Shown: positions 26,777-36,200 of the stretch, piece after piece | Layout of the letters: each line of letters starts with the position of its first letter | Numbering within the stretch: position 1 is the first letter of the stretch | Origin: Actinoallomurus sp963850195 | GTDB lineage: Bacteria > Actinomycetota > Actinomycetes > Streptosporangiales > Streptosporangiaceae | Assembly: GCA_963850195.1 (NCBI GenBank) | Contig: CAWKKD010000005.1 | Span: 2,728,001 to 2,792,000, forward strand | Reading direction: 5' to 3' | DNA: 64,000 bases | Program-made: the position numbers and the translations under genes | Notes under the pieces: model-generated | Databases searched by the model: none | What the model was told of the DNA's origin: nothing | Seen by the model: only the letters and a program-made list of their open reading frames with translations

Positions 26777-27865
26777 GTGATGATCGGCACACGGCTGGCC
26801 GCCCTCGGCGGCGTGGCCCTTGCGGGTGCGCTCGCGCTGACCGCGTGCGGTACGGACGACAACGGCGGAGGCGGCAGCAAGGCCGCGTCCGGCGACTGCC
26901 AGAAGACGACGGTCAACGCGGCGGGTTCGACCGCGCAGGCCAACGCCGTCAGCGAGTGGACCAAGGGCTACCAGCAGGGCTGCGCCGGCGCGAACCTGAA
27001 CTACAACGCCAACGGCTCGGGCGCGGGCATCCAGGCCTTCACCCAGGGCCAGGTCGCCTTCGCAGGCTCGGACTCGGCGCTCAAGCCCGAGGAGCACGGC
27101 CCGGCGGACCAGCGCTGCAAGAGCGGCAAGGCCCTTGACCTCCCGATGGTCGTCGGCCCGATCGCGGTCGTCTACAACCTCAAGGGCGTCGACGGGCTCC
27201 AGCTGTCCCCCGCGACGATCGCCGGCATCTTCGCCGGAAAGATCAAGACCTGGAACGACCCGGCGATCGCCAAGGACAACCCCCAGGCCAAGCTGCCCAG
27301 CCTGCCGATCAAGACGGTGCACCGCTCCGACGACTCGGGCACCACCGACAACTTCACCAAGTACCTCACCGCGACCGCGCCGGACATCTGGAAGTTCGAG
27401 GGCGGCAAGAAGTGGACCGCGCCGGGCGGCCAGGGCGCCCCGAAGTCCGACGGTGTCTCCACGGTCGTGAAGCAGACCGAGGGCACCATCGCCTACGCCG
27501 AGATGTCCTACGCGACCAACGGCAAGCTGCAGGCCGCGAAGATCGCTGACGGCTCCGGCAAGTTCGAGGAGCTGTCCGCCGACACCGCCTCCAAGGCCGT
27601 CGCCGGCGCCCAGGTCACCGGCCAGGGCAACGACCTCTCGCTGTCGGTCGACTACAAGGCCAAGGACGGCTACCCGATCGTCCTGGTCACGTACGAGATC
27701 GTCTGCGAGAAGGGTCTCCCCGACCAGCAGGCGAAGTTCGTCAAGTCCTACCTCACCTACACCTCCAGCTCACAGGGTCAGGCCGCGCTGACCGGACTCG
27801 GCTACGCGCCGCTTCCGGACAGCATCCTGACCAAGGTCCAGGCAGCCGTGAAGGGCCTGTCCTGA
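26777..27865 (+). CDS. pstS: PstS, periplasmic-type phosphate-binding lipoprotein
   Basis: Captures inorganic phosphate for the Pst ABC importer. The 362 residues start with a lipoprotein signal peptide ending LTAC, giving lipidated Cys24 and membrane anchoring. The mature part has phosphate-site signatures AAGSTAQANAVSEW, FAGSDSALKPEE and HRSDDSGTTDNFTKYL. GAGG (26762-26765 area) precedes the ATG. First gene of pstSCAB, controlled by the PHO box upstream; an intercistronic hairpin follows and should raise pstS output relative to pstCAB. Confidence 0.96.
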   Translation: MMIGTRLAALGGVALAGALALTACGTDDNGGGGSKAASGDCQKTTVNAAGSTAQANAVSEWTKGYQQGCAGANLNYNANGSGAGIQAFTQGQVAFAGSDSALKPEEHGPADQRCKSGKALDLPMVVGPIAVVYNLKGVDGLQLSPATIAGIFAGKIKTWNDPAIAKDNPQAKLPSLPIKTVHRSDDSGTTDNFTKYLTATAPDIWKFEGGKKWTAPGGQGAPKSDGVSTVVKQTEGTIAYAEMSYATNGKLQAAKIADGSGKFEELSADTASKAVAGAQVTGQGNDLSLSVDYKAKDGYPIVLVTYEIVCEKGLPDQQAKFVKSYLTYTSSSQGQAALTGLGYAPLPDSILTKVQAAVKGLS

Positions 27866-27880
27866 CCTGCGATTGCCTCA

Positions 27881-27919
27881 GGCCGAAGCCGGCGCGGAAC
27901 CCCCGCGCCGGCTTCGGCC
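27881..27919 (+). terminator. Intercistronic hairpin between pstS and pstC
   Basis: A perfect 17-bp stem (27881-27897 with 27903-27919, loop AACCC). It lies between pstS and pstC in one operon, so it is likely a partial terminator or 3' stabiliser that gives more binding protein than permease. Confidence 0.75.
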
Positions 27920-27953
27920 CGCACGCACATCCGACGACCAAGGAGACCCTCTC

Positions 27954-28931
27954 GTGACGAGCGAGACCCTTGAACAAGGCGCCGGCGGCCCTCTCGGAGG
28001 GAGAACGCGCATGCTGAGTACCGGCCGCTTCGGCGACCGGATCTTCGGTCTCTCGGCGCGGGGGTCCGGCATCCTGCTGCTCGCGATCATCGCGGCCATC
28101 GCGGCGTTCCTCATCATCAAGGCGATTCCGGCGCTCAAGGCCGACACGGCCAACTTCCTCAGCTCACAGGAGTGGAACCCGGACGCCGCACAGCCGAGGT
28201 TCGGCATCGCACAGCTCGCGTTCGGCACCGTGCTCTCGTCGTTCATGGCGCTGATCCTGGCGACGCCTGTCGCGATCGGGATCGCGCTTTTCATCGCGTT
28301 CTACGCGCCGCGCCGTCTCGCGGACGGACTCGGCTTCGTGGTCGACCTCCTCGCCGCCGTGCCCAGCATCGTGTACGGCCTGTGGGGCCTGCAGTTCTTC
28401 GTGCCGAAGATGAACCACGTGGCGGACTTCCTGCACTCCGACTTCGGCTGGATCCCGCTGTTCGGCGGCGACAGCGTCGGCGGGCAGTCGATGCTCACCG
28501 CCGCGATCGTGCTGGCCATCATGATCCTGCCGATCATCTCCTCGATCACTCGTGAGGTCTTCCTCCAGGTGCCGCAGGCCAACGTCGAGGCCTCCCTCGC
28601 GCTCGGCGCCACCAAGTGGGAGGTCATCCGGATGGCGGTTCTGCCGTTCGGCCGCTCCGGCATGGTGAGCGCCGCGATGCTCGGCCTCGGACGCGCGCTC
28701 GGCGAGACGATCGCGGTGGCCCTCGTGCTCTCCACGGCCTCGGGCATCACGTTCCAGATCCTCAAGCCGGGCGGCAACACCTTCGCGGCGAACATCGCCA
28801 ACACGTTCGCGATGGCCGGCCGCAACGGGCAGAGCGCGCTGATCGCCTCCGGCCTGGTGCTGTTCGTCATCACCCTCGCCGTCAACATGGCCGCACGGGC
28901 GGTCGTCGCCCGCCGCAAGGAGTTCGTGTGA
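27954..28931 (+). CDS. pstC: PstC, phosphate ABC permease subunit
   Basis: One of two membrane subunits of the high-affinity phosphate importer. The 325 residues, from a GTG with AGGAGACC upstream, have about six membrane helices and the EAA-type loop VEASLALGATKWEVIRMAVLPFGRSGM that contacts PstB. The conserved PSIVYGLWGL segment is present. GTGA overlap with pstA shows translational coupling. Confidence 0.95.
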   Translation: MTSETLEQGAGGPLGGRTRMLSTGRFGDRIFGLSARGSGILLLAIIAAIAAFLIIKAIPALKADTANFLSSQEWNPDAAQPRFGIAQLAFGTVLSSFMALILATPVAIGIALFIAFYAPRRLADGLGFVVDLLAAVPSIVYGLWGLQFFVPKMNHVADFLHSDFGWIPLFGGDSVGGQSMLTAAIVLAIMILPIISSITREVFLQVPQANVEASLALGATKWEVIRMAVLPFGRSGMVSAAMLGLGRALGETIAVALVLSTASGITFQILKPGGNTFAANIANTFAMAGRNGQSALIASGLVLFVITLAVNMAARAVVARRKEFV

Positions 28932-29806
28932 GTTCGGTCAACCTCTCCGGCCCGTCCCTCGGGCGACGGCTCAAGAACCGGTTCGCACTCGTCCTCGTCT
29001 GCGCCGCGTTCGCGCTGGCGGTCGTGCCCCTCGTCGCCGTGCTGTGGACCGTGGTCAAGAACGGCGCCCACCGCTTCGACGCCGACTTCTTCACGCACTC
29101 GATGAACGCGATCGGCGCACGGGACGCGGGCGGCGGCGCGTACCACGCGATCATCGGCACGGTCGAGCAGGTCGCGCTCGCGAGCGTCCTGGCCATCCCC
29201 ACGGGCGTGCTCACCGGCGTCTACCTCGTCGAGTACGGGCGCGACAGCCGGCTGGCCAAGGTGGTCACCTTCTTCGTCGACGTCATGACCGGCGTGCCCT
29301 CGATCGTGTCGGGTCTGTTCATCTTCGCGTTCTGGCTGGCGCTGCTCGGCTTCGAGTACATGGGCTTCGCCGGTTCGATGGCGCTGTCGGTCCTGATGAT
29401 GCCGACGGTCGTACGCTCCACCGAGGAGATGCTCAAGCTGGTCCCCGCGGACCTGCGCGAGGCGTCATTCGCGCTCGGCGTGCCGCGCTGGCGCACGATC
29501 TGCTTCGTCGTGCTGCCGACGGCCTTCACCGGCATCGTCACCGGCGTCATGCTGTCCATCTCCCGCGTCATGGGCGAGACCGCACCACTGCTGATGACGG
29601 TCTTCGTCACCACCGCGATCAACAACAACCCGTTCAAGGGCCCGCAGATGGCCCTGCCGCTGTTCGTCTGGGACCAGGCTCAGCTCCCCCAGCAGGTGGC
29701 CATCGACCGTGCGTGGACCGGTGCGCTCACGCTGATCATCCTCGTCATGCTGCTCAACCTGGTGGCGCGGCTGATCGCCCGCCTGCGCAAGCCTGTTTCC
29801 CGATAG
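28928..29806 (+). CDS. pstA: PstA, phosphate ABC permease subunit
   Basis: Second membrane subunit of the phosphate importer, 292 residues, starting at the GTG that overlaps the pstC stop. About six helices; the EAA loop LREASFALGVPRWRTICFVVLP is present, and PSIVSGLFIF matches the conserved PSIVxG segment. Ends 13 bases before pstB. Confidence 0.95.
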   Translation: MSSVNLSGPSLGRRLKNRFALVLVCAAFALAVVPLVAVLWTVVKNGAHRFDADFFTHSMNAIGARDAGGGAYHAIIGTVEQVALASVLAIPTGVLTGVYLVEYGRDSRLAKVVTFFVDVMTGVPSIVSGLFIFAFWLALLGFEYMGFAGSMALSVLMMPTVVRSTEEMLKLVPADLREASFALGVPRWRTICFVVLPTAFTGIVTGVMLSISRVMGETAPLLMTVFVTTAINNNPFKGPQMALPLFVWDQAQLPQQVAIDRAWTGALTLIILVMLLNLVARLIARLRKPVSR

Positions 29807-29819
29807 GAGTACAGCCCCC

Positions 29820-30596
29820 ATGGCAAAGCGGATCGAGATCTCCGGGCTCAACGCCTACTACGGCAAGACCCGGGCCATCGAGGACATCTCGATGACGATC
29901 GAACCCCGCTCCGTGACCGCGTTCATCGGGCCCTCCGGGTGTGGCAAGTCCACCCTGCTGCGCACGCTGAACCGGATGCACGAGGTGATCCCCGGCGCAC
30001 GGGTCGAGGGCAAGGTCCTCCTCGACGACCTCAACCTGTACGGCCCGGACGTCGACCCCGTCGCCGTACGCCGGGTCATCGGGATGGTCTTCCAGCGGCC
30101 GAACCCGTTCCCGACGATGTCGATCTACGAGAACGTCGCGGCCGGTCTGAAGCTCAACGGCGTGCGCCGCCGGTCCGAGCTGGACGAGATCGTGGAGAAG
30201 TCCCTGCGCGCCTCGAACCTCTGGAACGAGGTCAAGGACCGGCTGTCGCGGCCGGGCGCCGGCCTGTCCGGCGGCCAGCAGCAGCGGCTCTGCATCGCGC
30301 GTGCCATCGCGGTCGAACCGCAGGTGCTGCTCATGGACGAGCCGTGCTCGGCGCTCGACCCGATCTCCACGCTGGCGATCGAGGACCTGGTCGCCACGCT
30401 GAAGGACCAGTACACGATCGTGATCGTGACGCACAACATGCAGCAGGCCGCGCGCGTGAGCGACACCACCGGGTTCTTCAACCTGGCCGCGCAGGGCCAG
30501 CCTGGCCGGCTGGTCGAGATCGACGACACGAACAAGATCTTCACGAACCCGACCGAGAAGGCCACCGAGGACTACATCACCGGCCGGTTCGGCTGA
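29820..30596 (+). CDS. pstB: PstB, phosphate ABC ATPase
   Basis: Cytosolic ATPase that drives phosphate uptake. The 258 residues show Walker A GPSGCGKST (37-45), Q-loop MVFQRPNPFPTMSIYENV, ABC signature LSGGQQQR (149-156), Walker B VLLMDEP (169-175) and switch His in VTHNMQQA. GGAG (29806-29809 area) precedes the ATG. Last gene of the pst operon; a hairpin follows. Confidence 0.96.
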   Translation: MAKRIEISGLNAYYGKTRAIEDISMTIEPRSVTAFIGPSGCGKSTLLRTLNRMHEVIPGARVEGKVLLDDLNLYGPDVDPVAVRRVIGMVFQRPNPFPTMSIYENVAAGLKLNGVRRRSELDEIVEKSLRASNLWNEVKDRLSRPGAGLSGGQQQRLCIARAIAVEPQVLLMDEPCSALDPISTLAIEDLVATLKDQYTIVIVTHNMQQAARVSDTTGFFNLAAQGQPGRLVEIDDTNKIFTNPTEKATEDYITGRFG

Positions 30597-30609
30597 CGGT
30601 TACGCGCCC

Positions 30610-30651
30610 GAACGCCCGGACCGCGGTACGCGCCGCGCCGTCCGGGCGTTC
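30610..30651. terminator. Convergent terminator between pstB and pit
   Basis: A stem formed by 30610-30623 and 30638-30651 (GAACGCCCGGAC with GTCCGGGCGTTC), between two convergent genes with ends at 30596 and 30657, so it can serve both. Confidence 0.65.
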
Positions 30652-30656
30652 CGGCC

Positions 30657-31655
30657 TCAGCCGAACAGCGAGATGATCCAGTACGAGATGGCCGCGACGA
30701 TGCCGGCCGCCGGAATGGTGAGGATCCAGGCCACCACGATGTTGCCTGCCACGCCCCAGCGCACCGCGGAACGCCGCTTGGTGGAGCCCACACCCATGAT
30801 CGCCGCGGTGATCGTGTGAGTGGTGGACACCGGCGCCTGCCAGATGAACGCCGTGGCGTAAAGGATGCTCGCCGCGGTCGCCTCGGCGGCGAAGCCCTTC
30901 GGCGGATCCAGCTCGATGACCTTGCGGCCGAGCGTCCGCATGATGCGCCAGCCGCCGGCGTACGTACCGAGGGACAGCACCGCGGCGCAGAGCAGGATCA
31001 CCCAGACCGGCACGTGACCGTCGCCCGACGCCTGGTGGCCGGTGGTCACGAGCGCCAGCACGATGATGCCCATCGTCTTCTGTGCGTCCTGAAGGCCGTG
31101 GCCGAGGGCCATCGCTGCCGCCGAGAGCGACTGGGCGATGCGGAACCGGCGTCCGACGCGGCCCGGGTAGGCGTTACGGAAGATCCACAGGATGGCGACC
31201 ATCAGCAGGTAGCCGAGGATCAGTCCGATCACCGGCGACAGGACCATCCAGAAGATGACCTTGTTGAACACCCCGGCCCACAGGACCTGGCTCGACGCCG
31301 CGAGAGCGGCACCGATCAGGCCGCCGACCAACCCGTGCGTGGACGACGAGGGCAGCCCGTAGTACCAGGTCACGAGGTTCCACACGATCGCGCCGATCAG
31401 CGCGGCCGCGACGATCGTCAGGCCGTGCAGGTCCTTCGGCGGATCGATGATCCCGCTGCCGACGGTCTTGGCGACGCCGGTGCCGAGGAACGCTCCGACG
31501 AGGTTCATGACGGCGGCGAGCGCCAGGGCCACCCTCGGGGTCAGCGCGCGGGTGGAGACCGAGGTCGCGATGGCGTTCGCGGCATCGTGGAAGCCGTTGG
31601 TGTAGTTGAAGACCAGCGCGATGCCGACGACGATGACGAGGGCGGTTAGCTCCAC
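30657..31655 (-). CDS. pit: Pit-type inorganic phosphate transporter
   Basis: Low-affinity, proton-coupled phosphate carrier. The 332 residues have about ten membrane helices and the two inverted PiT signatures: GFHDAANAIATSV near the N-terminus, and the paired GLPSSSTHGLVGG and QAPVSTTHTITAAIMG in the two halves. Starts with a GTG 55 bases after the DUF47 gene, forming the usual DUF47-pit operon. Having both Pst and Pit side by side gives high- and low-affinity uptake from one region. Confidence 0.93.
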   Translation of the reverse strand: MELTALVIVVGIALVFNYTNGFHDAANAIATSVSTRALTPRVALALAAVMNLVGAFLGTGVAKTVGSGIIDPPKDLHGLTIVAAALIGAIVWNLVTWYYGLPSSSTHGLVGGLIGAALAASSQVLWAGVFNKVIFWMVLSPVIGLILGYLLMVAILWIFRNAYPGRVGRRFRIAQSLSAAAMALGHGLQDAQKTMGIIVLALVTTGHQASGDGHVPVWVILLCAAVLSLGTYAGGWRIMRTLGRKVIELDPPKGFAAEATAASILYATAFIWQAPVSTTHTITAAIMGVGSTKRRSAVRWGVAGNIVVAWILTIPAAGIVAAISYWIISLFG

Positions 31656-31710
31656 ACCCGATCATCCTTCCGGGTTCGGCGCCGGTCCATCGGTCGCGTT
31701 CGCGTGCCCG

Positions 31711-32328
31711 TCACGACTCTTTGACCGCGATGGTCTCGACCGTGTTGGCCACATGCTCGAAGGCGTCGGCGGCCGCTTCGAGCTGGTCGACGACCTCCTT
31801 GAGCTTGAGGACGGTCAGCGCGTCGTACTCGCCGTTGAACAGCTCGGCGAGCAGCCGACGGTAGACCTGGTCGCCCTGGTTCTCGAGGCGGTTCAGCTCG
31901 ATCCAGTACTCGCTCAGGTCCTTCATCCCGCGCAGGCGCGGCATGGCCTCGGCGGTCAGCTCCGCTGCCCGCTCCAGCACCTCGACCTGACCGACGATGT
32001 CGTGGGGCAGCTCTTCGATCTTGTACAGCACCACAAGATCGGCAGCCGCCTCCATGAAGTCCATGACGTCGTCGAGCGAGGACGCGAGACGGTAGATGTC
32101 CTCGCGGTCGAAGGGCGTGATGAAGCTCTCGTTGAGACGACGCATGATCGCGTGGGTGAACTCGTCACCCGCGTGCTCGCAGGCACGCATCTTCTCCGCG
32201 ATCGCCGGTCGGTTGTTGCCGTCGCTGATCAGCTCCACGAGCAATCTGGCACCAGTGACCAGATTGTTCGCGGAGTCCGCGAACATGTCGTAGTAGCTGT
32301 CCTCACGCGGCGTGAGTCGGAATCGCAC
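31711..32328 (-). CDS. DUF47 family PhoU-like regulator of Pit
   Basis: A 205-residue helical protein (MRFRLTPREDSYYDMFADSANNLVTGARLL) of the DUF47/PhoU-like family. Metal-binding Glu/Asp patterns occur in two helical repeats (EHAGDEFTHAIMRRLNESFITPFDREDIYRL and LENQGDQVYRRLL). DUF47 proteins are co-operonic with Pit and are thought to adjust its activity. First gene of the operon; ATG with AGGAGAAGG upstream on the complementary strand. Confidence 0.92.
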   Translation of the reverse strand: MRFRLTPREDSYYDMFADSANNLVTGARLLVELISDGNNRPAIAEKMRACEHAGDEFTHAIMRRLNESFITPFDREDIYRLASSLDDVMDFMEAAADLVVLYKIEELPHDIVGQVEVLERAAELTAEAMPRLRGMKDLSEYWIELNRLENQGDQVYRRLLAELFNGEYDALTVLKLKEVVDQLEAAADAFEHVANTVETIAVKES

Positions 32329-32523
32329 GTCCTTCTCCTGAAGTGCGGGAACAGTCCGCTGAGGATCGTACGGCTAACCACCAGGAAAGCGAACCTTCGC
32401 CCCCCGGTTACTTCGCTGCGACGGGCCCTTCACCGGCCCGTCCACCCACGTTTACCGCGATCACACGGTGTATCCAGCTTTGGGGGAAATGTCTGGCGCG
32501 GAGTTCGGCGGTCTCTTGCGAGC
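32329..32523. other. Spacer between the DUF47-pit operon and csoR
   Basis: A 195-base spacer holding divergent promoters. I do not find a convincing PHO box for the leftward operon. A TTGCGA at 32516-32521 is a candidate -35 element for csoR. Confidence 0.35.
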
Positions 32524-32538
32524 TACCCCATGGGGGTA
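32524..32538. promoter_or_regulatory. CsoR operator
   Basis: TACCCCATGGGGGTA is a G/C-tract palindrome of the type bound by copper-sensing CsoR. It lies between a candidate -35 (TTGCGA, 32516-32521) and overlaps a -10 (TATAGC, 32537-32542), so repressor binding would block RNA polymerase and autoregulate the gene. Confidence 0.8.
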
Positions 32539-32551
32539 TAGCGTTCGGGCC

Positions 32552-32833
32552 ATGCACGGCTATGCGAAGGACAAAGACGCCTACCTGGTCCGGTTGCGCC
32601 GCATCGAGGGACAGGTCCGCGGCCTCCAGCGCATGGTCGCCGAGGACGAGTACTGCATCGACGTTCTCACCCAGGTATCGGCGGTGACCCGCGCGCTTCA
32701 GTCGGTCGCGCTGGGGCTGCTCGAGGACCATCTCGGCCACTGCGTCGCGCAGGCCATCGACGAGGGCGGCCCGGAGGCGGAAGAGAAGGTCAAGGAGGCG
32801 TCGGCGGCGATCGCCCGGCTCGTACGCTCCTAG
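32552..32833 (+). CDS. csoR: CsoR-family copper-sensing repressor
   Basis: A 93-residue all-helical repressor that releases DNA on binding Cu(I). The metal-ligand set Cys35, His60, Cys64 matches the C-H-C pattern of Mycobacterium tuberculosis CsoR almost by position (36-61-65). The ATG at 32552 is preferred over upstream starts because the operator and -10 lie immediately before it; only nine bases separate the -10 from the ATG, so the message is nearly leaderless. No copper ATPase or chaperone gene is adjacent, so it must either regulate itself alone or act in trans. Confidence 0.9.
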   Translation: MHGYAKDKDAYLVRLRRIEGQVRGLQRMVAEDEYCIDVLTQVSAVTRALQSVALGLLEDHLGHCVAQAIDEGGPEAEEKVKEASAAIARLVRS

Positions 32834-32857
32834 TCACAGACGATCGCGAAGGTCGTT

Positions 32858-32893
32858 CGCCGTGGCCGGCAGTGATCATCGCCGGCCACGGCG
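32858..32893. terminator. Bidirectional terminator between csoR and a small gene
   Basis: A perfect 13-bp stem (32858-32870 with 32881-32893, loop AGTGATCATC) between the convergent ends of csoR and the small gene at 32899. Confidence 0.75.
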
Positions 32894-32898
32894 ACACC

Positions 32899-33060
32899 TC
32901 ACGACTCTGCTGCGCGACCGATACCGAGCACCATGTCGATCTCAGCGACCGTCAGCGACCGTTCGGCCGACGCGACGGCACTGAGCATCTCGGAGTAGAG
33001 CTCGATCTCGTCAAGCGCAACACGGTCGTGGACGCGCAGATCGAGATTTGCCTGACGCAC
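32899..33060 (-). CDS. Small conserved-looking protein of 53 residues
   Basis: A 53-residue frame from a GTG (complement 33058-33060) with GGGAGG eight bases upstream. The sequence reads LRVHDRVALDEIELYSEMLSAVASAERSLTVAEIDMVLGI, an amphipathic helix followed by a helix-turn-helix-like end. The E-L-Y-x-E-x-L...AERxLTxAEID pattern is one I associate with short regulatory or hypothetical proteins in actinomycetes, but I cannot name a family. It is too short for standard gene calls and overlaps no other supported gene; the shared terminator with csoR supports it. Confidence 0.55.
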   Translation of the reverse strand: MRQANLDLRVHDRVALDEIELYSEMLSAVASAERSLTVAEIDMVLGIGRAAES

Positions 33061-33232
33061 CGCGTCCACCTCCCGTTCGTCCCCACACCTGCAAACGAGG
33101 CTACGCGCTGACCTTGCTTCCGGACATGACCCAAGAGGGCCATTCGGCGGCCATCCGTCCGCATGGCTCGGAGGGGCTACTCGGATGGCCGAACGTACCC
33201 GTCATGGCCAGGCCGGTACACCGTCGACTCGG

Positions 33233-36200
33233 CTACGGATCGGGCAGGTCACGCACGCTGAGACGGGCCACGGCGACGGCGTCGACGCGTCCGCCGGCGA
33301 GCCGCGCGGCCTGCCGGGCCACGGTCTGCTCGAAGAGCCGGCGGACCGTCTTGGCAAACGCGAACCCGGCCGAATGCCGCATCTCGGAGAACCGTCCGAG
33401 GAGCTCGACCCGTAGCTCCTCGTCGAGCAGGTAGAGGTCGCGCTCGGCCAGCCGCGAGAACAGCTGCACGAGCTGCCGGTCGGTCGGCTCCGCGAACTCC
33501 GCGATCGCCCCGAATCCGGCACGGAACCCCGGATCGGTGAGCAGGAAGGCGTCCATCTCGTCCGGCGGGCCGGCGCAGACGATCAGGAACTTGTCGCGGC
33601 GCTGCTCCATGAGGCGCGTCAGCTCGGCCTGTGCGACCGGCATCCGCGCGAGGAGGTAGGCGTCCTCGATGAGCAGTACGCCGCCGGTGGCCCGCTCGAC
33701 CTGCGCCGCCACCACGGAGGCCGCCTCGTCGCCCGCCAGCGCACGGGCGTCGCACACGACGATGTGGCCCGAGTCGAGCAGGTTGAGCGCCGCGTACACG
33801 CCGCCGACCAGCCCGGCGACGGTCATCTTGCCCGTACCCGTGCGGCCCAGGAAGATCAGGTGACGGCTCGGGTTGCCGGAGGGCAGGCCCCGCATCGCGC
33901 GGTCCGCGGCCATCCGCGCCTCGGCGACCAGGCCGCCGACGGTCCGCTTGACCTCTTCCAGGCCGACCATCTCGCCCAGCGTGCGCAGGAACCCGTCCAC
34001 GTCTCTCGGCGGCCGCAGCGACGGCTCGATCTCCTCCGCGATGCCACGGAAGTCCTCGCGCGCCAGCACCAGCCGGTCGTGTGGCGCCGCCGCGCGCTCG
34101 GTGTGCCGCGCGACCGCACGCTCGAGGTAGGCCTCGACGAGGCGGGCCCCGACGAGGTCCTCGCGCCCGCCGATGCGTACGAGGTCGGCGCGCACCGTGT
34201 CGAGCGCGGTGGCACCGATCGTCACCCGGCGCTCGTCCGCGAGGACGTGCACCAGGGCCAGCCGGGTCTCGATGTCGGTGAGGTCGGGCAGGCGGAAGAC
34301 CTCGAACAGGCCGGCGGTCTCGGGGAACCGTTCCTCGATGCGCCGGTACGCCTCCGGCTCGCAGGTGGCGATCAGCGCGGCGCCGCCGTCGTCCTCGCGG
34401 GCACGCGTCACGGCCGCGGCGACGGCCTCGGGCTCGTCACCGCCCAGTACGGCCTCGTCGAGGCGCTCGAACAGCAGCGGAGGTCCCTCGCGGCGCAGCG
34501 CCTCTTCGATCGCCTGGTCTCCGCGCAGCTCGGACGCGTCCGTCGTACGCACCGAGCCGTCGCCGGCGCCCGCCGAGGCGAGCGCGCGCGCGATGAGCCG
34601 GGTGAGCCGCCGCTGCCCGCAGTGCGGCGTGCCGACGATGAGGACCGCCGGCGTACGCGAGCCCGCGGTGGCGGCCCGGCCCACGCCGTCCAGCAGGTCC
34701 GCGGCGTCATCGGGGCCGGAGACGAAGCGGAGCCCGAACCGCTCGACGACCTCCGGCATCGGCACGGGCGGTGGTGGCGGCGCGATCTGCTCGACCGGGC
34801 GTTCGGGCATCGGCGCGCCGTACAGCCCGCCCACCATCGACTCCGACATCACGCGCGTCTGCGGCCGCTCATCCGTCGTCTCGTGGTACTCGAAGGCCGC
34901 CGTACGCGGAGGTACGGGCGGCACCGGGGCCGGCGCGATGATCGGGATCCCCCCGGAGTCGGCGCGCGTGCCGTGCACCCGGTCGATGTAGGTGGCCGGC
35001 GGCAACGGCCTCTCGGGGTCCAGCATGGTCGCGTCGTCGTCCGCCGGGCCGCCCTCGTCGAGCATCGTGGCGTGGCCGTCCGCCGGGAGGCTCTGGTCGA
35101 GCATGGTCGCGCCGGTTTCGACCGGGGTGGCCTCCTCGCCGTCCCGGAACGTGTCGTCGGCGTCCTCGTCTCCGTGCGGGGCCGTCGCGTCCTCGTCGGG
35201 TGACTCCTCGGCCTCCGGCGAAGACGCCCCTCCTCCGGCGCGGGGCTCTGCTCGCCGGTCCAGGCCTCGGTGGCCGGCGGCAGCTCGCGCTCGCCAGAAC
35301 TCGTCCAGGCCTTCGTCGCGGGCGGCAGAGCGACGTTCGAACCGGTCCACGCCTTCGTCGCGGGCGGGAGCGGGCGCTCGCCCGAACCGGTCGGTGACGG
35401 GGCGGGAGCGTCCGTCAGACCCTCCGCAGGCGACGCCACGGACACGCCGTCCGGTGCATCCGTCCGCGCCTCGGCACGTGATGCCGCTGACCCGGCGTCG
35501 GGCGCACCCGTCCAGGCCTCCGTGGCGGGCGGGAGGGCGCGTTCGGTCGAGCCGGTCCAGGCCTCGGTGGCCGGCGGCAGGCCCGGCTCGGGCGCACGCG
35601 CCGCCGCGGGAGCGGGTGCGCCGGGCCCCTGCCACGCCTCGGTCGGCGGAGGGAGCGTGCTCGCGCCCGGGGCGGACCAGGCGGGCGCCTGGCCGGGCGG
35701 GCCGGTCGGCGGCCGGTGGGCCATCGGCGGTGCGGCGGGGCCGGTGGACGGGTTCGGGGGGTACTGGTGGGCGAGGGGCGCCAGGCCGGGCAGCGGCGTG
35801 ATCGGCTCGTCGGGCGCGGCCGACGTCGCGCGCCTCGGGCCGAGGATCTCGGCGAGGATCGCGACGGGGGCCGGGAACCCGCGGGGCCGTGCCGGGATGC
35901 CGCCGCCGAGCCGGCACCACGCGAGGTCCGCGGCGTACATGGTGGCGAGCAGCGTGTCGCGCGCGGCCGGCTCGGCCGAGTCGAGGCGTTCGCGCAGCGC
36001 GCGCGGCAGCCGGTCGTCTTCGGGCCACAGGGCGCGCAGCGGGTGGTCGTGCTCGGCGAGCATCGCCTGGGTCACCGCGCTCACCTCGGGATCGAGCCAG
36101 CCGATGACCTGCGTGGCGACCTCCTGGCGCACGATGGCCAGGTCGGCGGCGAGCAGCGCGGCCGCGACCAGCCTCGGCTCGACGTAGCCGGGGCGCGACG

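Noticed and set aside
32329..32470. PHO box in front of the DUF47-pit operon
   Set aside because: Only isolated GTTC-like pieces are present, without the 11-base direct repeat seen before pstS.
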